DNA of 64,000 nt from the NCBI GenBank assembly GCA_021613375.1, contig CM038711.1, positions 17,113,194 to 17,177,193 of the forward strand. Direction: 5' to 3'. Within the stretch, counting starts at the first letter, position 1. Each line of letters begins with the position of its first letter. The notes under the pieces are model-generated. The model worked only from the letters and a program-made list of their open reading frames with translations. It was not told the origin of the DNA and ran no database searches. Below are positions 35,829 through 46,084 of this stretch, piece after piece. Made by a program: the position numbers and the translations under genes. Source of the DNA: Megaleporinus macrocephalus (lineage: Eukaryota > Chordata > Actinopteri > Characiformes > Anostomidae).

Positions 35829-36544
35829 CTGGAACAGTTAAGAACAGCTAAATAAGGCTGCTTATACATCAAGATAAGGAAAAATTCCAAATAAAGTCAG
35901 ATGTAGCCGAGGCTTAAATATAATTACAAACTACTTTGTTACTTTGTTACAATAATGTGTTCCAATGAAAGTGAAATGAAGTTTCTGCTTTCTCTCCTAT
36001 TTATTAGCTTTATATTAGTAACAAGGCTGATAGTAGGTCTCGTCAGGTTCCCTCCAACATAGTCACATTAAAATACTGAAGAACATCTGCTATGCCTAAT
36101 GGCAACAGCCTAGGCATACACTTTTTGTCTTGTCAAAACTGCAATGTAACCTAAGCGGGTCAGCTAATCTGTTTTCTACTGTTATTAAATATAATGGCAT
36201 GTGTGTGCAAGATAATGATGGCTAAATACTGATTATACTGTCCTTTATGTGTACAGTAACAAGTTTTTTTTACAGCATATAAAAAGTAACGTACAGGCGG
36301 GTTTCTGTGCAATGTCATCACAGAGATGCACACACAACTAGGGGCAGATCTAAACAGAAAGCAGCACTTTTCCAGGTAGAAAGTAGCACTCTCCACGCCA
36401 TTAAACGACAAAGACTGGTTGTGCAGTAAACTGCACCAACCACAGAGTAGATGTTTGAAGAATGCTTAATATCCCAAGGGGATCAAAATGAAATAAAACG
36501 TTTATTCTCCAACACTACTTGCTGTTTGCTAATTACTGCACCTG

Positions 36545-36645
36545 CACAGACCTCTCTGTCAACATCCTGAAGTTTGCAGATGACACTACAGTGATGATTC
36601 TTATCCAAGGAGGAGTTTACAGAGTTGAACAGGTGGTCTTTTAAA
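36545..36645 (+). pseudogene. LINE reverse transcriptase fragment
   Basis: Plus strand reads DLSVNILKFADDTTVMILIQ then GGVYRVEQVV: the catalytic FADD block and following residues of a non-LTR reverse transcriptase. About 100 bp only. Confidence 0.65.
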
Positions 36646-39099
36646 TTAGTCAATTCAAGCTGTCATTTCACCACAGGGTGTAGTACTGATGGATTTATGG
36701 CTAGCTCACATAATAACTGTCATGGCACTGTACTAAATAAACAATACATGTCTGTAGCAACAACAGGATTAAAAGTATGTAATTAGCGTAGCAGCCATAT
36801 TTCAACTGCTGAATTACAGAGAAATTTTGAAACTGCACATCATCTGACACATAAATAACCTCTATGAAATTCTGTTGAGGGTGCAAACTGCGAGACTGCA
36901 CAATGACACTTGCTCACACTTTCTTCGCTTATTTCCCCTGCTTGTGTGGCAAGCACTAGTTAAAGGGAAGTGTGAGTCAAGCAGCTGGCTGTAGCCTCAG
37001 AGCTAAATGTAGCAACAGTCTGTCTATCATCTCAAATGGTTGAAATAAGAGAATATTTCTATAGCATTCATTTTCATTTAAGTTTTCGTAGTCAAAGAAA
37101 ATCTGCTTGGAGCGATTGTTACCATAACATGATATTTACTGTCAGTAATAAATGTGCTGCTCTGTTGGGAAGTAGAGGCCCATACACGCCTACAAACTTG
37201 AAAAAAGAAGTCTTCACAGCGGCAATGTGGAGTCGTTTCACATATAAAATGGGTTTTCTACACTTATTGAAATGATCACTTTACAGACATTGCACCCTGT
37301 AGTTCAAAATGTTTAAACCTTGAACAAAAATGTTCAAACCTCGTTACATTTTGTGCTGTGTGTATTTTCTCCCACACATCACTGCATCTACTGACTTACA
37401 AGGTTGCTAAACATTAGTAATACTAATTATAACAACATGCAGACCAATGCTGTTGATGTCACCAAGATACACGACATATGGTGGGCTATGGCTGTCATCG
37501 TTCTTCAAGGATGGCCAGAAGAGTACTGCAGCATGTGCTTATTTACTGGCTTAATTTTCACAGGGACTGTTTCGATGCTTAGTCTAGGAAAAGAGCATCA
37601 GTTTAATGCTGAAAGCCGAGTTAAAGGTAGCGAGGCTTGTACTGAAGTGTTAGAAGCACCATACTGAGTGAGGCAAAGCTGGAGGCAAATAAAGCTCTGT
37701 AGTTGTTTGGGTACCACTGCGGCTTCTTCTATAGCATAAAATGTCAATATCAAAAGATGCACAAAACACTCCGATCGTGTTGAGCAGAGTAACCTGAGCG
37801 CAGGTCAGCTTGAATGACTTGTCAAATCAAGCCATGGACAGAAGAGAAAGATCTATAATGTTTTTTAAAGATCATTCTGTACTAGCGACGCAATACTGAC
37901 CTCATTTGATCATCTATGTTAGCCAAGCATGATAAAGTTGATGTTTGAACAGAAAGTTTATACAAGTAATAATTACTCATGATTAAATTAAAGGCAAACA
38001 TTGTTTGTTTCAAAATAATTAATGTGGTAAAATATGAAATTAATAACAAGAGTACCCCGATCTAAAAATCCGTAGTTTGACCTGAATGTTTTTTAAACAG
38101 TTTTATTTCATTGAACTGTAATTCATATTTACTTTAAGTGTTTAGACTTTACAGCTTAATTGTTGTTTTTAAAAAGTTACACTGGAACTATATTAAAAAC
38201 TTTTGGGGAATACTCTAGCTAAAGTCTCATGTTAGACACAGGATGGTGTACAGGTATACAAAAACACTAAACTTCAGAGTTTAGACACTGGAATCAGTAT
38301 CAAAAGGGAAAAACTAGTGCATCTCTATTCTGCACAAAGAAAAACATAAGAGCAGCATAACTAACAGCAGTAATAAACTGCGGATCTGTGTGTTTTTTAA
38401 GAAGGCTAATGTGCGTTGGGAATGTGTGTTCATGAACTTGAAAGAGGGTTGTTGGGGCGAAGCTTCTGAAGAAGCACTAAAGGAGGGAGGTGTAATCATT
38501 TTTCTTCCAAGTTCCAATATCAACAACTGTTTTCCAGAATCATATACTCTGCCTTCAAAACCCAAACACCACCTCTCATGTTATGAGCCACTGAACAGCC
38601 ATCATCCTGGTTGCATTGAACACAGGACAGTGGCTGAATCTAAACAGATAAATAAAATATACAGCTGACATGCCTTTATATATTTTGCCAGACCCCATGC
38701 TTCAGTAAATATAGTGACAGTGGGGTGGATCCACATGGCTACAGATCAGACAAAACCATGTAAAGTGATAAGAAATACAGTTTAAATTCAGTTATTCTGA
38801 CACCAAGGTTTTCTTTCTGTCTCTTCTAAAAAAAGATGATTCTGAAAATAGGTTACACTTTCACAGCACATCTCCGACACCAAAATATTCTACTTCTTCG
38901 TGCACAAAACTGCTGCAGATACTTAAAGTTTGCTAAGAAGATTTCCACATAGACCATCTCTCGGGGAGCTACAGCCTTTCATATCTTTGCGCCGAAGCAG
39001 AAGGTAGTAGCTGTTTACATGAGCTCAGAATATTCATAAATCTCAAATCATCGAAGGTTATAGAAGACACTGACAGTTTAAAAATCGAACAATACTGGA

Positions 39100-39800
39100 T
39101 CAATGAGAACAGACCTATGCATAAGACCAACGCCAATCGTGCTTCTCCTTACAAACTCTAGATTCGAAAGGACTTTGTCGAATATAAAATTGTGTGGATG
39201 TGAGTTACAGCACTCGAACGGCTAACATTGCCCGTGCTAACGCTAGCCAACCGTTTAGTAGCGGCTAATAAAGGAAATCGTTTACATCAACCCTGCAAAA
39301 ATACACGCACCGCTGCCAGTACGCGATAAACATGAGTTTAGTGGACGTCAGCAGACATACCTGTCTAGCAGTGAATATCTAGAAAGGACGACTCTGGAGG
39401 AATGGTCGCTGCGTTAAGCACGGTCAGCTCAGATGGCTTGTTTGTGTGCTACTTAGCTAGCTGGCTAACTTAGCAGTAAAGTTTTCATGGTTGTTTACAT
39501 TTGTACGTCGCTTTGAAAGCTTATCTTACCTTAAACCGAATGTACGCGTGTCTAAAAGTCACTCGCAGGACGTATGCCAGAAAGAGCACAACAAAGAGCC
39601 ACACTTTGCCAGAGTAAGCGCAACAGTATACGATTCATGACTTGAAGTTTTTCGCAACTAGGCCAGCCTCCTTTTCACACATGCTGTCGCTCGTTCGCGC
39701 TGGAGGTCCGTGAAAACGCAGCCGCATCAGTTTTAATACGTGACTTTGGTTGGACTTTCTAAAATGAATGAAAATGAATTAACTTGTGCTGGGAGTTCAA
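39100..39800 (-). promoter_or_regulatory. CpG-richer region, possible distal promoter
   Basis: CpG dinucleotides are clearly denser here than in the flanking introns, with repeated ACG and GCTAGC-type stretches and a GACGTCA half-CRE near 39345. It covers the ST7-like first-exon ORF and ends against the LINE insertion. A distal st7 promoter, or that of another minus-strand transcript, would fit. Confidence 0.35.
39530..39682 (-). pseudogene. ST7-like long N-terminal exon with in-frame TGA
   Basis: From an ATG at 39682-39680 there are 51 codons to a good donor (AAG|GTAAGA), broken only by TGA at codon 16 (39637-39635). The second part reads IVYCCAYSGKVWLFVVLFLA then YVLRV. It resembles, nearly gap-free, the first coding exon of mammalian ST7, which has K-S-C-I-V before a VWFFIVLFLVYILRV stretch (from memory). 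The TGA falls at that Cys, and total length (51 versus 50 codons) and distance from ATG agree. The donor leaves phase 0, so direct joining to exon 2 gives an immediate TAA. The exon is therefore either decayed, used as non-coding 5' UTR, or an unrelated membrane segment. Confidence 0.45.
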
Positions 39801-40429
39801 AACTACATGCATGTACTCTCCGCCTCTCTAAAGTATTACAGAGTGTACGTTTTTATAAATTTTATAAAGTCTGACCGCAACCTGATCCATCTACACCCGG
39901 AATACACACCCCTGGTCCAAAGGCAGCCTGCAACAACTAGCTCCACCAGGAGGTGGTCCCCTGGAATGGAAGATGCCCTCAGAGACTGTTTTGACACCAC
40001 GGACTGGGATGTTCTGCTTAGCCCACACTGTGAGGACATAGAGGGGATGACACACTGTCTGACGGATTATCTCAACTTCTGTGTAGACGTGGTCTCCCCC
40101 ATTAAGACTGTACGATGTTACCCTAACAACAAACCATGGGTAACACAGGAAGTCAAAGCTGTCCTCAACAGGAAGAAGGTCGCCTTCCGGAACAGGGACA
40201 AGGAGGCGATGAAAGCAGCACAGCAGGAGGTGAAACGCTGTGTGAGGGAGGCGAAGGACAGCTACAGGAGAAAGGTGGAACAAAAGCTGAGGGAGAACAA
40301 TATGAGGGAGGTCTGGGAAGGTGTTAAAACCATCACAGGCCACAACACAAAGACCAGAGCCATAGGGGGAACGGTGGAGAAGGCTAACGAGATCAACAAC
40401 TTCTTCAACCGTTTCAATCAGTCCATGCC

Positions 40430-40452
40430 CCCCCCCCCCCCCCCCCCCCCCC
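40430..40452. repeat. poly(C) tract inside LINE
   Basis: 23 consecutive C bases exactly where several hundred bases of reverse transcriptase coding sequence are missing. Confidence 0.9.
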
Positions 40453-40579
40453 GTAATGCAGTTTGCATACCGGGCAGGTGTTGGTGTAGAAGATGCCATC
40501 CTCTACCTGCTACACCGAGTCCACTCACACCTGGATAAGGGGAAAGGCACTGTGAGGATCCTCTTCTTGGACTTCTCGA

Positions 40580-41566
40580 GTGCTTTCAACACCATTCAGC
40601 CCCCTCATGCTTCAGAACAAACTGAACAGAATGCAGGTGGACCCGTGCCTGGTCACATGGATTTCCAGCTACCTCACCGACAGGCCGCAGTACGTCAGGC
40701 TGAAAGACACCACGTCTGACACCGTGATCAGCAGCATTGGGGCACCCCAGGGCACAGTGTTGGCACCTCTCCTCTTCACCCTGTACACCGCGGACTTCTG
40801 CTACAACTCTGAGCTGTGTCACATTCAGAGGTTTGCTGATGACACAGCTATTGTGGGGTGTATCAGGATGATCAAGAGGAGGAGTACAGGAGGCCTGGTG
40901 AGGGACTTTGCTGTTTGGTGCCACAGCAACCACCTGCAGCTCAACACCTCAAAGACCAAGGAACTGGTCATTGACTTTGGGAGGTCCAGACCAAGGTCAC
41001 AACCAGTTCTGATAGAGGGAGCTGAGGTGGAGACTGTGGAGTCCTACAAGTACCTCGGGCTGTGGCTGGACAGCAAGCTAGACTGGACTGCTAACACTGA
41101 GCACCTGTACAGGAAAGGACAGAGTAGGCTGTACTTTCTGAGGAGGCTGCGGTCCTTTGGCATCTGCAGGAAACTCCTGTGGATGTTCTATCAGTCTGTG
41201 GTGGCCAGTGTCCTGTTTTACACCGTGGTGTACTGGGGAGGCAGCACATCCAAGAAGGACACATCCAGGCTGGACAAACTTATCAGGCGGGCTGGCTCAG
41301 TGATCGGCCTGCAACTGGACTCTCTGGTGATGGTGGCAGAGAAGAAGACAATGGACAAACTTCTGGACATTATGGACGATGCCAGTCATCCTCTGCACAC
41401 CGTCATCAGCAACCAGAGGAGTCTGTTCAGTGACCGACTGCTCCTACCCAAGTGCAGAACCAACAGACTCAAAAACTCCTTTGTCCTTCATGCCATCAGA
41501 CTGTACAACTCCTCTCTGCAGGGGAGGAGGGGTCACAGGAGGACAGAGGATGGGATGGAGCAGTAG
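40580..41566 (+). pseudogene. LINE reverse transcriptase, C-terminal part
   Basis: 328-codon open frame. It carries GAPQGTVLAPLLFTLY, the catalytic FADD (40832-40843), the thumb-region LNTSKTKELVIDFGR and a C-terminal LKNSFVLHAIRLYNSS. The true reading frame begins upstream at about 40456 in another frame (FAYRAGVGVEDA), so this is a frameshifted fragment. Catalytic residues look intact, but no full-length enzyme could be made. Confidence 0.85.
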
Positions 41567-41845
41567 ACTGATAATAACACAGCCGGACTAAGTGCAATAA
41601 CACTAGTTAACATTTAACATTAAACAAGTGCAATAACACTAGTTAACATAAACAAGTGCAATAATAGTGTGCAATACCTCCCCAGTTAGATTTTTCTTTT
41701 TCTTTCTTTTTTTTCTTTCTTTTGTACATTGGATTTTTTTATTTATATTCCTTTCATATGTTTCTTGTGTGTTTATTGTAATTTATTGTGATGCTATTGG
41801 AATCTTAATTTCCCTGAGGGAACCCTCCCAAAGGGATCAATAAAG

Positions 41846-41847
<2 letters not shown>

Positions 41848-41942
<95 letters not shown>
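41848..41942. repeat. (TCTA)n LINE tail
   Basis: Pure tetranucleotide tract immediately after CAATAAAGATC, the normal 3' end structure of this LINE group. Confidence 0.95.
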
Positions 41943-41943
<1 letters not shown>

Positions 41944-44490
41944 ATTATAAGATTATGAGTGCAAGTAGTATTTTGATATTGTTTCAGTACGTGGGGAAAT
42001 AATTTACTCAAGCACTAAAATAACATTTAAAGACAAAAACTAAACCTGGGGGTGTATTTCAGTGCCTGTCAAAATAATTCAAAGGAATTATATGCAGTCA
42101 TAGCTGTGATGTCACATAATGTAATCTCTCTGCAATTTCTCTCTGCCTTTGTGTTTTAACAAATTGTTTTCCTATAGGGTGCATTGTTTGGTCAGCAGAG
42201 AGTGCATGGGAAACACATGGAAGATGTGCTCATTATTAAATACACAGCATGACAGGCCCATACAGAGGACTGAACAGTAAGCCACAAGATGCTATCGGTG
42301 CCTTTGTACCTCCAGAGTCTCATGGGGCCAGCAGTCATAAGTCACAGGTTATATCGATGTTAACTGACAATTGCTAATACTGAAAGATACAAGCACCTCA
42401 TAAAAAATTAAAGCAATATATGTTTGGTAAAATGTAGTAAGGTGTGATGCTATAGTGAAAGTTTTCAGTAGAATTTGTGTTATCATGTCTTGAAATGGCC
42501 TGGAAAAGATGTTGACCGGTGGTTACTGAATTGGAAATTCAGTTCAACACATTTTCAAAAGATGTTTTATTTTTTCGGTTGTGATTTGATAGCAACCAAA
42601 AAATTATAGGGAGAGGAAAATGTTACTTATGATGGGGTCCATTCTGTATGTCTTTAAAAACACATGTTGCCAACTAAAAGTTGCCAACTTAAGTTATTAG
42701 GCTAAAATGTCAGTATTTCTGGGAAAAGGCTTTTTACACTAGCCTATTGGTCAATTTTGATTACTCCTGTTTTTAGACACAGCAAATGAAGTGAAGTGAA
42801 TTTAGTATGTATGAGGGTAAATAATCAACTCCTACACATCAGATTTGCTTTCTCCAGTAAATAGGAAAATGCATGAACTTGTTTAGGAAATGGAAGAAAA
42901 GTACACCAGTTTGAAAAGATTTCTGGTCTTAACAATAGGAGCCCTAAGAACCACTGAATGTTAACAAAATTAGTTGTCAGTGCAGAGTATGGTTAAAATT
43001 ATTGTAATGATAAAGTGTCCTGGCAACAGAAATAGCCTCCTAACCGCAGAGAAAACAGCTGGGATGCTACCTCAAACAATAATATTTCTGCTGATCACCC
43101 CAATATACCCACTAACACACAGCCCAGTAACACTCAGGAAAACTCAAAAAACATCTTAAGAACATATACAAGAGCAAATACAGTCCATTTCTTCAATTCT
43201 CCTTTTCTTATGATGCTGTTCGTGGCCATGCCTGCAAGCTTGTGACAGATGCCACACAGCCCTTCCTTCAAATATGCCTGTGTTTGGTAGGTGGTGGCCT
43301 CATCCTGGTGGTCCCTGATGAGCTGGTGTACACCGTGGAGATGGAGGCATAGCTCCTTGACATATTTCACGCCAAAAACATTGTGATCCAACCCCAAGAT
43401 TCTGGTGCGTATGTATAAGCAAATTTATTGTTAACTATAAAAAATCTTCATTAACACTTTTTAACAGCTGTTAACCTCTAACAAATAACTTTTGTGTATC
43501 ACATACTCCACCAGTCTACTGGGAGGGTGAGACACACATTGCAGTTTACAGCGTTTGATTGTTGTCTTGACTGAGAGAGATCTGAAAGCAGGTCTTTTAT
43601 CTTTTAGAAGTGGATAAGGAGAAGGAAAGTCTTGTCTTGCTGTCATATTTATTATTTGTTAGGGCCTTTTGGGAACTTGATGGGAAAGCATAGCACTCAT
43701 GGCATTGTCTTTACAAATGCTGTAATTGCTAACATGGTCTTTTATTGCTCCTTGCCTGCCTGGATACTGAAGCAGCTCTCAAACCTTTAGCATGCATCAG
43801 CTCCTGTTTGTGTGGAATAGATTTGGGTCAACTTAAAGAGTATGCCATTCTAGACACTAAACTTTTATTTGTCTGACCGAAACTCTCCTACGATTTAAGT
43901 TCTTATGTCTGTAAGGCTTTTAATCTGTTGTATCTGTGATATAAAAGTGTCATTTCACACAAATACTTAAAAGTAAAACAAGTAGTATGTAAACATCCAC
44001 CATTCAGACCTCATTTAAATGGAGTGCATCAACCTGGGCAGCCAATCAGAACAGTGCTTATTTACATATGTATCTAAGAAACACATGACCACTATTGTAC
44101 ATGTGAGGATACAGTTACATTGTTTGTAGCTTGAAGATCAAAAATAGACCTGAACAGTACCTTTTTTCTCTGAGAGTATACAGGAAATAAATTACATCCC
44201 TTGAGATTTTTAAGTTATTATTAAGTATTGATACAGAATCAGGTATACAAAGCAAAAAGTGGACAGATTGAAAAAAAAAACATATTAGTTTATTTTGTGT
44301 TTAAAAAGGATAACATTTGTCTCTTAAGCTGTTTTAAGGTAAAGAAAAGCACAAATTAAATGTGATATAGGGCTAAGAATAATATCAGTTCATTTTTGCT
44401 ATATACATAAACATCAAAGATCTCGTTTCAGCTCAATAAAAAAGACTGAATGTGAAGTAACTTCCTGCTACTCAACTTAAAACAGATAAA
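41944..44490. other. intergenic, no gene supported
   Basis: Mostly unique AT-rich DNA. A minus-strand open stretch at 43134-43397 (LGLDHNVFGVKYVKELC...) is unusually protein-like but matches nothing I recognise. Confidence 0.4.
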
Positions 44491-44499
44491 ACAGAAACA

Positions 44500-45530
44500 C
44501 TTCTTCTTGGACCAAGATCTGCTGGAAACAAACTGTCTACATTAATGCTTATTCTTAATATCTGCTCAGGTGCACCAGATACAGCAGATTGGTGTCAAAG
44601 TGATCCTCATCTGGCTTTGATGAATATCACTAGAATGACTTTCCTCCATCTCTGTAATATTTCTAAACTAAGAAAAGCACTTTCTGTATAGGACACAGAA
44701 AAGGTAGTACATGTCTTTTTTAAAAGCCTTAACAAGTTTCAGTTAGTTCAGAACGCCCTACTGAAAATTTGAAAATCTGACCATATTAACCCAGTTTTAT
44801 CTACCTTACACTGGCTGTGAGTTAAATTCCACAGTGAATACAAAATTCTTCTACCAACATATAAGGCTCTAAATGGCGTCGCTCCTCCGTAGCTGAGTGA
44901 ATTTATTTCCTATTATGAACTGACATGGCCACTAAGATCACAGGGTTCTGTCTTACTGTTAGTACCTAGAATAAATAAAGTTACATCAAGGGGGTAGTTT
45001 TCATACAGAGCCCCTCTAGCTTTGGAATAACCTTCCAGTGAGTGTTTGCCCATTATGTGCGGTCTGATACTGCTGCCTCGTTTGCCTTCACCAGGTCCCC
45101 CTGTTTGCTTCATTCTGGACCGGTTTACTGACCGTGGAGCTTCCTGCTGTCCAGTGCTTTGTAGAAAGCTTTGCCTGCATACCACTAGAACCTCCAAAGA
45201 TCATGCTTGATTACTTAATCACAGATGTTTCTTCTCTTGTTTTCGAAAAACTCATCAGCCCTTTCTTCTGCTACCACTGAGCTGGTTCTCACTATTATGG
45301 GACTAAGTTTAACATTTTTTTCCTGTTTCTAAATATTCATTGCATGTAGTTTTATTATATGTAGTTTTATTCTTATTGTACTTGTACTTGTTTTGCTCTC
45401 TAAAGTTGACAGCAGGGGAGAATGGGTTCCCCTTTTTGAGTCTGGTTCCTCTTAATGCTTCTTCCTCTTGATCTTCTCGCCACTGTTTATAGTGTTAAAC
45501 ACGTACACATAAACATAAAGCTTAATTCAA
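44500..45530 (+). pseudogene. decayed LINE 3' portion
   Basis: Translates in pieces as TYKALNGVAPP, LSEFISYYELTWPLRSQGSV and LLLVPRINKV then YRAPLALE, the C-terminal signature of fish LINE ORF2. It is followed by a 3' UTR block with GAATGGGTTCCCCTTTTTGA and GTCTGGTTCCTCTTAATGCT. Multiple stops and frameshifts. Confidence 0.7.
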
Positions 45531-46084
45531 ATATAAAGAGCTGAAAAAAAACGGTTTCGGTGAAGTTCCTCTATTGAACGCTAGGTGGTGACAAACCGCT
45601 ACGAATCTGTTGAACTAAAGGCGATGGAGACTTCAGTTCGTTACATTTATTCTGTTCTTAAATAACTGTTCGCCTCGATTAATTGAATATTTAGTCATTT
45701 ATTTAGCTTCAAACAAGCGCCGAGTTTCTGCACAGTCTGTTAGTACAGGCCTGGTACACTCTATTCTTCTTGCAGTGGGGAATTATTGTTATTATTATTA
45801 TTATTGTTATTATACTCATGGTATTGAATATAACAATAATAATAATAAGCAGTCTGTAATATATAATTTATTTCAATGCCATTGTAGAAGTTTCTGCAGA
45901 CACTGTTAATGTTATTATAATAGAGTTGTTGATAAGAAGTGGTATGTTTTAGTAAAACCTACAGATGCATGTTTCTTTACAGTGGTGGTGATGAGAGCCA
46001 GAGGTTGCCATGTCTACAACACATATATTCATTTTATTAACTATCCAAAACCACCATTGAACCCACATGTAGCTTAGAGGTGAA

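Larger units (their letters stand above)
39858..41943 (+). mobile_element. 5'-truncated LINE (L2/CR1-like) with (TCTA)n tail
   Basis: Begins inside the endonuclease (SDRNLIHL). It continues through the linker (RRWSPGMEDALRDCFDTTDW), reaches part of the reverse transcriptase, and ends with a 3' UTR finishing GGGATCAATAAAGATC and about 94 bp of TCTA repeats. Internal damage: a C-run at 40430-40452 sits where the N-terminal half of the reverse transcriptase should be, and a frameshift near 40600 separates QFAYRAGVGVEDAI...DFSSAFNTIQP from the rest. It lies directly upstream of the CpG-richer region. Confidence 0.9.

Noticed and set aside
39635..39637. TGA read as selenocysteine
   Set aside because: No SECIS element was identified and ST7 is not a known selenoprotein; exon decay or 5' UTR use is simpler. 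Kept only as a remote option.
39530..39640. Connexin N-terminus (AYS..GKVWL.VLF similarity)
   Set aside because: The short match is weaker than to ST7, no connexin extracellular Cys motifs follow, and connexins are not spliced at this point.
39891..40499. 202-codon minus-strand ORF
   Set aside because: Antisense shadow of the LINE coding sequence, with Gly-run from the poly(C) tract.
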